This document shows positions 8,299-17,572 of a stretch of DNA of 38,999 nt, one piece after another. The stretch spans positions 1 to 38,999 of the forward strand of contig JABGQM010000042.1 of the NCBI GenBank assembly GCA_018648805.1. Reading direction: 5' to 3'. The position numbers and the translations under genes are program-made. The notes beneath the pieces were generated by a model, which saw only the letters and a program-made list of their open reading frames with translations, had not been told where the DNA came from and did not search any database. This DNA comes from Verrucomicrobiota bacterium (GTDB lineage Bacteria; Verrucomicrobiota; Kiritimatiellia; UBA8416; JABMPJ01). Positions within the stretch are counted from its first letter, which is position 1. Each line of letters starts with the position of its first letter.

Positions 8299-8375
8299 GT
8301 CCGCCTTCGCGACCCTCGCAGAGCTCGGGTCGGCTACGGCGTGACGGCATGCTTCGCGCTACGCGCTTAGCATGC
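8299..8375 (-). repeat. Composite element downstream of tRNA-Leu
   Basis: On the + strand: GTCCGCC (8299-8305), a small CGACCC/GGGTCG hairpin, CTACGGCGTGAC (8334-8345), then a hairpin of 13-nt arms with two mismatches (8347-8359 and 8363-8375). The last arm touches the tRNA 3' end. The same order and near-equal spacing occur after tmRNA (18156-18230). On the transcribed strand the hairpin directly follows the RNA, so termination or 3' processing is a plausible role. Confidence 0.65.
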
Positions 8376-8455
8376 CGGGGGAGGGAGTCGAACCCTCACG
8401 GTGTTACCACCGCTGGATTTTGAATCCAGTGCGTCTGCCATTTCGCCACCCCGGC
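8373..8455 (-). tRNA. tRNA-Leu (CAA)
   Basis: 83-nt class II tRNA. Acceptor GCCGGGG pairs with CCCCGGC, discriminator A. The anticodon stem is CTGGA/TCCAG with loop TTCAAAA, so the anticodon is CAA, reading UUG. The long variable arm GGTGGTAACACC and T-loop GGTTCGACTCC are visible. CCA is not encoded. Confidence 0.95.
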
Positions 8456-8548
8456 ACATCGGTATCGGCCTGTCCGCGCCGAACAAACCAAGGCGAAAAG
8501 CTACGCCAACGTTCTTGGGATGTCTAGCCATTTCGAGACGTTCAGACT

Positions 8549-9010
8549 TCAACACCCACGATCCGACGGGTAACTGCTGCCCCACCCCACCCCGCCAGCG
8601 TCTGCGGCGTGGTCGGTCACCACGTCTCGCACCACCTGCGGTTGCAGGTTGGCGTCTGCCAGGCTTTCGAGCGGTGCCCAGCGAAAGTCCAGCCACTCCT
8701 CGGCGACAGGGATCTCGGTACCCGGCTTCAGTCCCGGAATCTCCAGGCGGAAGAGCAGGTTGATCTCGTGGACCGGACGGCCCTTCTGCACAAACTGGTT
8801 CTCCACGGCGCCCAGGAATCTTCCGGTCGACGCGGCCACGCCCAACTCCTCCTTGATCTCGCGTGCGAGCGCTGACGCGGCGGACTCCCCCACCTCGATA
8901 TGCCCCCCGGGCAGGTAGGTGTTGTCATGCCCCCGTCCGTGGCAGAGCAGCACGCAGCCCTCCACGATGCAGACGCCGCGCGTAATCACCTCAATACCGT
9001 GTGCCTTCAT
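8549..9010 (-). CDS. NUDIX hydrolase
   Basis: Hydrolase of nucleoside-diphosphate-linked substrates, 153 residues. The ATG at 9010 has GGGAG 4 nt upstream and overlaps the folC stop (ATGA). The Nudix box is intact: G36-x5-E42-x7-REIKEELG (R50, E51, E54, E55, G57), giving the Mg2+-binding helix. The strand before it, NTYLPGGHIEVGES, is typical of ADP-ribose or (deoxy)nucleotide hydrolases. The substrate cannot be assigned. The C-terminal 20 residues (AADAGGVGWGSSYPSDRGC) look unstructured and may be read-through. Confidence 0.9.
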   Translation of the reverse strand: MKAHGIEVITRGVCIVEGCVLLCHGRGHDNTYLPGGHIEVGESAASALAREIKEELGVAASTGRFLGAVENQFVQKGRPVHEINLLFRLEIPGLKPGTEIPVAEEWLDFRWAPLESLADANLQPQVVRDVVTDHAADAGGVGWGSSYPSDRGC

Positions 9011-10311
9011 AGTGCTCCCTCTTTCCACGCCGCCAGGGCTTCGCCTGCCAGGAAGAGCGATCCGGCAATACAGACCACCCCACCGCTCGCCGCCGCCCAT
9101 GTCATGGCCGCGTGCAGGGCTTCCGGCAGGCGGTCACACGCCTGCGCCTCTAAACCGGCCGCCAGGGCCACCTGCTTCAAATCGGCGGCAGGCAGTCCGC
9201 GCGCCGTGGCCAGCGGAACGGTCCAGACCGGCCCCCTGAAGACCGCCAGCTCATGCAACGTGGCGCTGATATTCTTGTCGGCACACATCCCGAGGACCAG
9301 CCCGACCGGCTGATGCCGGCAGACGCCCCGCAGCGACTTCACCAGCGCCCGCGCCGCGCCGGGGTTGTGGGCCCCGTCGACCACCAGGGGCGGGTCGCGC
9401 TGCAGGATCTGCAGGCGCCCCTCCCACTGTGTGGCCGTCAGCCCGGCCACGAGGGCCGCATCGGGCAGCGGCAGCTGTACCTGGTCGCGCAGCACTTCAC
9501 AGGCCGCCACGACCGTGGCCAGATTCTCGACCTGGTGCGCCCCGATGAGCGGGAGGGTCAGAGGCGGGTAACTGTCACTATCGCTGCTGATCTTGACCCG
9601 CTGGCCGTCCAGTCCGACCTCCCGCACGCTAATCCCCACGCTGGATGCCGCATCGCGCAGGGGGGCGCCCCGCTCCGCCGCCGTGCGGATCATTACGTCA
9701 CGCGCTTCGGGCGGCATCGCGCCGATGACGACCGGCCGGCCGGGCTTAATGATGCCCGCCTTCTCGGCCGCAATGCTCGCCAGATCCTCGCCCAGGTAGG
9801 CCGTATGATCGAGGTCGATGCGGGTGATGATCGACAGGGCCGGATCGACCACGTTGGTGGCATCCAGTCGCCCCCCCATCCCGGTCTCAAGCAGGGCCAG
9901 CTGGACGCCCTGCGCGCGAAAGTGCTCGAACGCCATCGCGGCGCAGCACTCAAAGAAGGTGATCGCGTGCTCGGCCGCCTGGTCAACCGACTCGGCCGCC
10001 GCCTCGACCCGTTCCATCAGCTGCTTCAAGCTGTCGTCATCAATCATGACCCCATCCACACGGAATCGCTCATTGAAGCAGACCAGGTGCGGCGAGGTGA
10101 AGAGGCCGGTGCGGAGACCGGCCGCCGTCAGAATCGATGCCAGCATGGCACACACCGACCCCTTGCCGTTGGTGCCGGCCACATGCACCGCCGCCACGCT
10201 CTGCTCAGGGTGATCCAGCGATTCGAGCAGGCAGCGCTCGGCGGCCAACCCGGGCTTGATCCCGAAACTGCGACGCTCAAACAATCGCTCCACCTGTGCG
10301 GTCACTTCCAT
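9007..10311 (-). CDS. folC: Folylpolyglutamate / dihydrofolate synthase
   Basis: Adds glutamate to folates, and in many bacteria also makes dihydrofolate from dihydropteroate. 434 residues, full length. Mur-ligase fold: ATP loop AGTNGKGSVCAM (G46-S52), LLETGMGGRLDATNVV, DLDHTAYLG, and VVDGAHNPGAARAL in the C-terminal domain. GGGGAG precedes the ATG. Lies 2 nt after comF and overlaps the Nudix gene, so it is in the comF-folC-Nudix unit. Confidence 0.95.
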   Translation of the reverse strand: MEVTAQVERLFERRSFGIKPGLAAERCLLESLDHPEQSVAAVHVAGTNGKGSVCAMLASILTAAGLRTGLFTSPHLVCFNERFRVDGVMIDDDSLKQLMERVEAAAESVDQAAEHAITFFECCAAMAFEHFRAQGVQLALLETGMGGRLDATNVVDPALSIITRIDLDHTAYLGEDLASIAAEKAGIIKPGRPVVIGAMPPEARDVMIRTAAERGAPLRDAASSVGISVREVGLDGQRVKISSDSDSYPPLTLPLIGAHQVENLATVVAACEVLRDQVQLPLPDAALVAGLTATQWEGRLQILQRDPPLVVDGAHNPGAARALVKSLRGVCRHQPVGLVLGMCADKNISATLHELAVFRGPVWTVPLATARGLPAADLKQVALAAGLEAQACDRLPEALHAAMTWAAASGGVVCIAGSLFLAGEALAAWKEGAL

Positions 10312-10313
10312 CC

Positions 10314-11039
10314 CTACACTCCCCGCCCCACGGTCGCCACCCAGACGCGATGGGCGCCCGCACCCTTGAGCGTGCGTGCGACCGCATCTACCGTAGCACC
10401 GGTGGTCATGATGTCGTCAATAAGAAGTAGGCTGCGGCCGCGCGCCCAGCCGTTGGGTTTAACCGCAAAAGCACCCTCAACATTCCGCCGCCGCGCCTTG
10501 GCATTGAGCAGTGCCTGGGTATCGGTGTGGCGCGTGCGGTAGAGTCCCGCATCGGTAAGCTTCACGCCCAAATCGCGCGCCACGAAACCGGCCAACAGGT
10601 GGGCTTGGTTGAAGGTGCGCTCGCGGCGGCGGCGGCGGTGCAGCGGCACATAGGTCACGGCATCCACAATCTCATCGGCATAATGCACCCGCGCACAGCT
10701 GCTCAACAGGGCGCCCAGCTCGCGCGCCAGGTGGGTGCGCTTGCCGTACTTGAAGGCCTTGACACAGTGCTGCACGGGTCCGTCGTAGAGGGCCGCCGAG
10801 CGAGCGCGATCGAAGCTGGGCGGACGGCGCCGGCACCAGGCACAGACGTAGTGGTTATCAACCTGGCCCGCGACGGGATCGCCGCACCAGCTGCAGAAAG
10901 GGAATTCAATCAAGCCGACATCGCGCCAGCACTCCCAGCAGAGATGGCGGCCACGTTCGATCACCCCGGCCCCGCAGACCGCACAGGGACGCGGGTAGAC
11001 AAAGTCGAGAAGCAGCGAGAGTGCGTTCGCGAGGGGCAT
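10314..11039 (-). CDS. ComF-family phosphoribosyltransferase-like protein
   Basis: Related to competence factor ComF / GntX, used in DNA uptake in competent bacteria and of unclear role elsewhere. N-terminal zinc-ribbon cysteines: CAVCGAG, CWECW, CSWCG and CAWCRRR (residues about 20-70). C-terminal type I PRTase domain: VPLHRRRRRERTFNQA and the PRPP loop LLLIDDIMTTGATVDA. The ATG at 11039 is used; a GTG at 11045 overlapping the mtnP stop is possible, adding two residues. Coupled to mtnP upstream and folC downstream. No DNA-uptake genes are nearby. Confidence 0.88.
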   Translation of the reverse strand: MPLANALSLLLDFVYPRPCAVCGAGVIERGRHLCWECWRDVGLIEFPFCSWCGDPVAGQVDNHYVCAWCRRRPPSFDRARSAALYDGPVQHCVKAFKYGKRTHLARELGALLSSCARVHYADEIVDAVTYVPLHRRRRRERTFNQAHLLAGFVARDLGVKLTDAGLYRTRHTDTQALLNAKARRRNVEGAFAVKPNGWARGRSLLLIDDIMTTGATVDAVARTLKGAGAHRVWVATVGRGV

Positions 11040-11044
11040 CGCCA

Positions 11045-11923
11045 CTATCCATCCAAATGCCGTGCCAGGATCAAGCCCAGGCGATCTCTATCCCCGTCGC
11101 GCAGCGACGCCGCTGGTGTCAGGATGGCATTCTGCATGGCACTGCGGCAGCTACACGCTCGTTCGTCACGGATGCGCGTGGCCAAGGCCACCACGATCGC
11201 CTTGGCCAGCTTGGTGTTGGCGACCAGGTGCCCGATAACCATCTCAACCGTGACATTGCCGGCCTCGGCATGCCAGCAGTCATAATCGGTCACCATGGCC
11301 ATGGGCTGGTAGCAGATTTCGGCCTCACGGCAGAGCTTGGCTTCCCCCAGGCTGGTCATCCCGATCACGTCGAACCCGTGGCTGCGATAGGCATTCGACT
11401 CGGCACGCGTCGAGAAGGCCGGGCCCTCCATATTGACATACGTGCCCCCCACGTGCACCGCGTGGGGCAGGCCCTCGGCCGCAATGACTTCGCGCGCCGT
11501 CTGCGCCATGACGTCGCGCAGGCTGGGACAGGTCGGGTCCGCCACAGAGACATGGGCCACCACGCCGTTCCCGAAGAACGTGTGTTCAAATGACTTCTTG
11601 GTGCGGTCATAGTACTGATCCGGCAGCACAATGTCGCGCGGATGCATAGTCTCTTTGAGGCTGCCCACGGCACTGATGGAGAGGACGCAATCGCATCCCA
11701 GCGCTTTGAACCCGTAGATGTTGGCGCGGTGGTTGATCTCGGAGGGCATGATACGGTGCTCGCGGCCGTGACGCGGCAGGAAGATCAGCTCAACCCCGTC
11801 TTGCTCCGCACAGCAGTAGGCATCCGACGGCTCACCAAAGGGCGTCTGCGGCGACTCGTGGTGCACGTTCTGCAGTCCCTCGATCTCGTAAACGCCACTC
11901 CCGCCAATGATGCCTAGCTTCAT
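11045..11923 (-). CDS. mtnP: S-methyl-5'-thioadenosine phosphorylase
   Basis: Phosphorolysis of methylthioadenosine (by-product of polyamine synthesis) to adenine and methylthioribose-1-phosphate. 292 residues. Visible family features: start KLGIIGGSGVYEIEGL, FLPRHGREHRIMPSEINHRAN (phosphate site), AVGSLKE, YVNMEGPAFSTRAES and IGMTSLGEAKLCREAE, then TDYDCWH. The DYDCWH segment favours MTA phosphorylase over other purine nucleoside phosphorylases, but substrate choice is an inference. The stop overlaps the possible GTG of comF. Confidence 0.9.
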   Translation of the reverse strand: MKLGIIGGSGVYEIEGLQNVHHESPQTPFGEPSDAYCCAEQDGVELIFLPRHGREHRIMPSEINHRANIYGFKALGCDCVLSISAVGSLKETMHPRDIVLPDQYYDRTKKSFEHTFFGNGVVAHVSVADPTCPSLRDVMAQTAREVIAAEGLPHAVHVGGTYVNMEGPAFSTRAESNAYRSHGFDVIGMTSLGEAKLCREAEICYQPMAMVTDYDCWHAEAGNVTVEMVIGHLVANTKLAKAIVVALATRIRDERACSCRSAMQNAILTPAASLRDGDRDRLGLILARHLDG

Positions 11924-11951
11924 TACGTCGCCCCCATGAAACAGAGTAGGA

Positions 11952-12024
11952 TAGGCCGTGTCGGACTTGAACCGACGACCCGCGCATTAAAAGTGCGCTG
12001 CTCTACCAACTGAGCTAACGGCCC
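11952..12024 (-). tRNA. tRNA-Lys (TTT)
   Basis: 73-nt class I tRNA. Acceptor GGGCCGT pairs with ACGGCCT, discriminator A. Anticodon loop CTTTTAA gives anticodon TTT. D-arm AGCTCAGTTGGTAGAGC and T-loop GGTTCAAGTCC are standard. CCA is not encoded. Confidence 0.96.
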
Positions 12025-12040
12025 ACAAAAGTGAGCGCAT

Positions 12041-12070
12041 AGGATAGGCCACTGTCCGAACAGGTGTCAA
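12041..12070 (-). promoter_or_regulatory. Promoter of tRNA-Lys
   Basis: Perfect TTGACA (complement of 12065-12070), 18-nt spacer, TATCCT (complement of 12041-12046). The -10 box ends 16 nt before the tRNA. The -35 box overlaps the rnc stop codon (12067-12069), so rnc read-through passes directly over this promoter. Confidence 0.6.
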
Positions 12071-12768
12071 CCTATTCGCTTACCCATTAAGGCGTCTGTT
12101 GCCGCCTTGACCTCGGCGTCTTGCTTGCTGCGTCCCTTGCCGACACCGCGGACGTCGTCTCCGAGCGTGACTTCCACAGTGAAGCGCCGGTCGTGCCCGG
12201 GCCCATCCTCGGCCACAACGCGATAGATTGGACTGGCCTTGTACTTGCGCTGGCAGCGCTCCTGCAGAGCCCCCTTGGGGTTGTCGGTCCAGCGCTGTTC
12301 ATCCTCCCGGTCCAGCAGCGGCTCGATCAGCCGCGCGAACACCTTGCGCGCCGCCGAAACGCCCCCATCCAGAAAACAAGCCCCCAGAATCGATTCAAAA
12401 GCATCCGCCAGGTTGGAGTCGCGCTCGCGGCCGCCCGACTTCAGCTCACCTCGTCCCAGTTTGAGATGCGCCCCCACCCCTATTTCACCGGCCAGGCGTG
12501 CAAATGCCCGGCCACTCGTCACCTGGCTGCGCGCCGAGGTCAGGTACCCCTCCTCCTTGGAGGGATTGTTGCGATAGAGTGTTTCGGCCGCAAGGAACCC
12601 GAGTACAGCGTCGCCCAGGAACTCCAGACGCTGATTGTCATAGGTCTCCCCGCTGTTCTCGAATCGGTACGAGCGATGCGTCATCGCCATATCGAGCAAT
12701 ACCTGGTCACGAAACCGGTAGCCAATGGTCTTCTCCAACTCACGGTAGACTCTCTTCTTTCCCAACAT
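12067..12768 (-). CDS. rnc: Ribonuclease III
   Basis: Double-strand-specific endoribonuclease that processes rRNA and structured mRNAs, 233 residues. The ATG at 12768 follows AGGAG at 8 nt and is preferred to an upstream GTG. The catalytic signature is RLEFLGDAVL (47-56), with a second acidic site in NLADAFESILGACFLDGG. A C-terminal double-stranded-RNA-binding domain runs from NPKGALQERCQ to DAEVKAATDALMG (about 158-230). The very long hairpin at 12822-12894 lies just upstream and could be a target of the enzyme. Confidence 0.96.
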   Translation of the reverse strand: MLGKKRVYRELEKTIGYRFRDQVLLDMAMTHRSYRFENSGETYDNQRLEFLGDAVLGFLAAETLYRNNPSKEEGYLTSARSQVTSGRAFARLAGEIGVGAHLKLGRGELKSGGRERDSNLADAFESILGACFLDGGVSAARKVFARLIEPLLDREDEQRWTDNPKGALQERCQRKYKASPIYRVVAEDGPGHDRRFTVEVTLGDDVRGVGKGRSKQDAEVKAATDALMGKRIG

Positions 12769-12821
12769 CTGATCTTCTCCTGCTCGTCGCACGGTTCACT
12801 TGTTCTTGAGCATACCACGTG

Positions 12822-12894
12822 GGCCTCGCTCTCGGCGAGAGCGGGCTACAGGGATGCGGCTTCCCTGTAGCCCGCGCTCGCCGAGCGCGAGGCC
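12822..12894. repeat. 33-bp inverted repeat (very long hairpin)
   Basis: Arms at 12822-12854 and 12862-12894 are reverse complements with two mismatches over 33 bases; the loop is 7 nt (TGCGGCT). Each arm holds a smaller palindrome (CTCGGCGAG). It lies between the xerD stop and the rnc start. It may terminate xerD or sit in the rnc leader, where RNase III cleavage would allow autoregulation. Confidence 0.85.
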
Positions 12895-12898
12895 GGAC

Positions 12899-12919
12899 TG
12901 CTCACTGCCCACTGCCCTG
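12899..12919. repeat. Short heptamer array (TGCnCAC)
   Basis: Units TGCTCAC, TGCCCAC, TGCCCTG in tandem, 7-bp period. They are the same word family as the longer array before eno (14254-14309). Confidence 0.6.
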
Positions 12920-12971
12920 TCCTCCATAGCCCACAGGGCGACGGAGGATCACTTCCCCCGTCCCGTCCCCC

Positions 12972-13859
12972 TCACGCCCGCGGGTGAAACTGCGCATGTA
13001 CCGAGCGCAGCCGCCCCTGATCGATATGTGTATAGATCTGCGTGGTCCCGATATCGGCATGCCCCAGCATCTCCTGGATCACGCGCAGTGGCGCGCCGTT
13101 CTTCAAAAGATGGCTGGCGAAAGAGTGACGCAAGGTGTGCGGCGAGATCGACTTGCTGATGCCGGCCAGGCGGGCGTAGTCCTTGAGCATTTTCCAAAGC
13201 CCCTTGCGCGAAAAGGCCCGCCCGCGATAGGTCAGAAAGACGTGGTCATCCGTGCCCTCACGCACGAAGGCCACACGTCCCTCCTCCAGGTAGCGATCGA
13301 CCGCCACGCGGGCCTGGCCGCTGAACGGCACCACGCGCACCCGATTGCCCTTGCCGCGACAGCGGATATAGCCTGAGTCAAAATGAATATCCCCGCTGCG
13401 CAGATCGCCCAGCTCCGAGACGCGCATGCCGGTACCGTAGAAACACTCGAGGATGGCGCGGTCACGCAGGGCGTAGCGCGTGGTGCCGACCGGTGCCCCC
13501 AGCAGTCGCTCCACTTCACGTTCGGTCAGCACGCTGGGTAGGATGCGCCACAGCCGCGGCGACTCCATCACCCCGGTCACGTTGACATCCAGGATCCCCT
13601 CCTGGTGCAGATAGGTAAAGAAGACCTTGATCGCAACCAGGCGACGCGAGACGGAGTTGACACTCAGCCCGCGGTCGCGCTCGCCCATCAGGTAGTCGAG
13701 AATCTGGTCGCGCTTGACCGCGTTGAACGACGTCACACCGGTGGAGGCCAAGTAGTCCGAAAAGCTGCGCAGATCAGCCAGATAGGCCTCGCGCGTATTG
13801 GCGCTCAGGCCACGCTCGAGACAGATAAAGTCCAGAAACTGCTCAACCAAAGCGTGCAT
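12972..13859 (-). CDS. xerD: Tyrosine recombinase XerD-like
   Basis: Chromosome-dimer resolution recombinase that acts at dif with a XerC partner during division. 295 residues. N-terminal SAM-like domain (FLDFICLERGLSANT) and catalytic residues all present: R146 (GTGMRVSEL), K170 (CRGKGN), H241 and R244 (HTLRHSFASH), H267 (LGHADIGTT), Y276 (QIYTHID). XerD versus XerC is judged from length and start and is not certain. No second xer gene and no att-like site are nearby, which argues against a phage integrase. It starts 3 nt after the lipoprotein stop. Confidence 0.9.
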   Translation of the reverse strand: MHALVEQFLDFICLERGLSANTREAYLADLRSFSDYLASTGVTSFNAVKRDQILDYLMGERDRGLSVNSVSRRLVAIKVFFTYLHQEGILDVNVTGVMESPRLWRILPSVLTEREVERLLGAPVGTTRYALRDRAILECFYGTGMRVSELGDLRSGDIHFDSGYIRCRGKGNRVRVVPFSGQARVAVDRYLEEGRVAFVREGTDDHVFLTYRGRAFSRKGLWKMLKDYARLAGISKSISPHTLRHSFASHLLKNGAPLRVIQEMLGHADIGTTQIYTHIDQGRLRSVHAQFHPRA

Positions 13860-13862
13860 GGT

Positions 13863-15638
<1,776 letters not shown>

Positions 15639-15644
15639 AGAAAC

Positions 15645-15703
15645 AGGTATGAGGTGGCAGGTAGTAGCGAAACACGTACACCTGTCACCTCCCACCTGAT
15701 ACC
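15645..15703. repeat. Inverted pair of heptamer arrays after eno
   Basis: Left arm AGGTATG, AGGTGGC, AGGTAGT (15645-15665); right arm ACCTGTC, ACCTCCC, ACCTGAT (15680-15700), both with 7-bp period. 15646-15662 and 15687-15703 pair with two mismatches over 17 bp. The hairpin lies just after the eno stop and may terminate eno. Confidence 0.8.
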
Positions 15704-15732
15704 GAAGACCTTGACATGGGGGAGGCAGCCTT

Positions 15733-16053
15733 TTGAATGGCTGGGCAGCAGTATACCGATCAGCGTGGGTGGTGTTGTTCATTCTCTTCACCATTGGGCT
15801 GGTCTGTATCTTTCTCCCCAAGTGCCACCACTTGCGCCAGCTCCAGGAGCGCAAGGCTGAACTGCAGGCCGAAAACCGCGAGACCGAAGCGATGACCCGC
15901 GCCCTGCAGGCCAGTCAGAATCGTTTCAGCACCGATCCTGCCTACGTCGAACGGATTGCGCGTGAGACCGGCATGGTCAAACCTGACGAAGTTGTTTTTC
16001 AGTACACCAATGCACCCGCCCACTCACCCGCGTCAACGAGGAGGTCACCATGA
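15733..16053 (+). CDS. FtsB/DivIC-like septum-formation protein
   Basis: Small bitopic division protein, 106 residues. The start is TTG, fixed by a strong GGAGG 7 nt upstream; there is no in-frame ATG. One membrane helix (WVVLFILFTIGLVCIFL, about 12-28) is followed by a coiled coil (LRQLQERKAELQAENRETEAM) and then YVERIARETGMVKPDEVVFQY, the conserved end of FtsB/DivIC proteins that link FtsL and FtsQ at the septum. The last residues overlap the next lipoprotein gene by 4 nt. Confidence 0.8.
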   Translation: MNGWAAVYRSAWVVLFILFTIGLVCIFLPKCHHLRQLQERKAELQAENRETEAMTRALQASQNRFSTDPAYVERIARETGMVKPDEVVFQYTNAPAHSPASTRRSP

Positions 16054-16775
16054 AGCTGCTTCGACTGGTCATGATCCTTGCACTGGCCTTCTCGGCCGGA
16101 TGTATCAAGCTAACCCAAACCCTCACGCTTGAAGCCGATGGCTCGGGCACGATAGAAATCGACTACAGCATCCCCGAAGAAACCGTGACCCAGGTCAGCG
16201 GGATGATCAAGCTGGCCACCGAATTGGCCAAGGCGTCTGGCGAGCCCGCGCCGCACGATGAACACAGTTATCTCGGCCTGCTCCTGAACCCATCCGAGAA
16301 CCGCATCCGCCAGAAGGTGACCAGCTACAAGATCGATGGGCTTGCGCTCAAGGAGGTCAAGGTCGAGTCACGCGACGGAAGCCGCGACGTCAACATGCTG
16401 CTCTCCTTCCAGCGCATCACCGATTTAGCCCAGACCGACTTTTTTGCCGAGCAGGGCTTTGCCCTGACCCGTCTCCCGAATGGCAAACACTATCGGTTGA
16501 CCCGCAAGGGCGCCGGGGCCCCGGCCGAGTCGCCCGTTGATCTGAACGACCCGGACGTGGTGCGCATGCTCAGCCCCGTCCTGGGCGGCTTCGAAGCCAC
16601 CGTGGGCGTCAAGACGCCCGGCAACATTCTGCAAGCCAACACCACGCGGCGCTCACGGCGGCAGGCCGTGTGGAATTTTGACTTCAACCGCGATCCCAAG
16701 GCTTTCCGCGACTTCTATGGCAAGCAGCTCATCGTCGTCTTCGACGGTGTCGGGCTGTCCTTACCCGCGGAATAG
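16050..16775 (+). CDS. Conserved lipoprotein of unknown function
   Basis: 241 residues, coupled to the ftsB-like gene (ATGA) with GAGGAGG before its ATG. The signal MKLLRLVMILALAFSAGC has a lipobox, and the mature protein starts CIKLTQTLTLEADGSGTIEID. This beta-rich start with an acidic 'DGSG' turn resembles LppM-like or other 'envelope lipoproteins', but I do not recognise a defined family. The middle carries ADLAQTDFFAEQGF-like alternating segments and the end FDGVGLSLPAE. Probably periplasm-facing. Function unknown. Confidence 0.7.
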   Translation: MKLLRLVMILALAFSAGCIKLTQTLTLEADGSGTIEIDYSIPEETVTQVSGMIKLATELAKASGEPAPHDEHSYLGLLLNPSENRIRQKVTSYKIDGLALKEVKVESRDGSRDVNMLLSFQRITDLAQTDFFAEQGFALTRLPNGKHYRLTRKGAGAPAESPVDLNDPDVVRMLSPVLGGFEATVGVKTPGNILQANTTRRSRRQAVWNFDFNRDPKAFRDFYGKQLIVVFDGVGLSLPAE

Positions 16776-16794
16776 GGGTCAGGAGTCTCGGGGG

Positions 16795-17409
16795 TCAGGG
16801 GCTGGACTCGATAAGGGCATGCAGGCGGTCACGCCACTCGACGGCGGCTGTCGCCAATGCACGACCCCGATGCGAAATCGCATTCTTGGCCTCGGCCGTC
16901 ATCTCGGCAAACGTGGTAGCGTGCCCCTCGGGGATAAAGAGTGGATCATAACCAAAGCCCCCGATCCCTCGTTCTGCCGTTGCAATGCGCCCTTCACAGC
17001 AACCTTCAACCGTACGCACCGCGCCTGCGGGCGTGCATAGTGCTATGACGCAGCGGAACCGTGCGCTACGCGTTGTGTCGCCGCTTAGCTCACGGAGCAG
17101 TTTAACATTGTTGGCCGCATAGTCGGCCGGCTCACCTGCGTAGCGCGCTGAGTAAATCCCCGGTGCACCGCCAAGGGCGTCGACCTCGAGGCCGGAGTCG
17201 TCGGCCATCGTCCATGCCCCGCTAAATGCAGCCAACGTGGCCGCCTTCTTGATCGCGTTGCTTTCGAACGTGTCGCGATCCTCTTCCACCTCCGGCGCAC
17301 CCGGCACACCGTCCAAACCGACCAGCACCAGCCCCGGTGAACTAAAGATCTCCCGGATCTCTTTTAGCTTGTGAAGATTGCCTGTTGCGATAATCAACTG
17401 TGCTGCCAT
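16795..17409 (-). CDS. rdgB: RdgB/HAM1 non-canonical purine NTP pyrophosphatase
   Basis: House-cleaning enzyme hydrolysing dITP, dXTP and ITP to monophosphates. 204 residues from the ATG at 17409 (AGGA 7 nt upstream). Family landmarks: IIATGNLHKLKEI at the N-terminus, TFESNAIKKA, MADDSGLEVDALGGAPGIYSAR split over two loops, GFGYDPLFIP, and ISHRGRA at the C-terminus. Convergent with the lipoprotein gene across a 19-bp GGGGTCA-rich spacer and divergent from the H1-tailed HTH gene. Confidence 0.95.
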   Translation of the reverse strand: MAAQLIIATGNLHKLKEIREIFSSPGLVLVGLDGVPGAPEVEEDRDTFESNAIKKAATLAAFSGAWTMADDSGLEVDALGGAPGIYSARYAGEPADYAANNVKLLRELSGDTTRSARFRCVIALCTPAGAVRTVEGCCEGRIATAERGIGGFGYDPLFIPEGHATTFAEMTAEAKNAISHRGRALATAAVEWRDRLHALIESSP

Positions 17410-17572
17410 AACCTCTTCCTTTCCCGGTGCACCACGATCGCACCCGCCCCACACTTGTGTCGATGGACATGAGTGACCTGTTCCCTTTTGCGATTTTATG
17501 CTTGTGCTTTGTACACAGTGTGCGTATTTAACATCAAGTTACAAAACAAAACATAATATAGAGGAGTTCACC

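Noticed and set aside
9253..10542. Long open frame antisense to folC and comF
   Set aside because: Codon bias of high-GC genes opens antisense frames; the opposite strand has folC and comF with clear motifs and ribosome sites.
12972..13859. Possible phage or integron integrase
   Set aside because: It has XerD-like length and lies among core genes with no att sites, phage genes or cassette array nearby.
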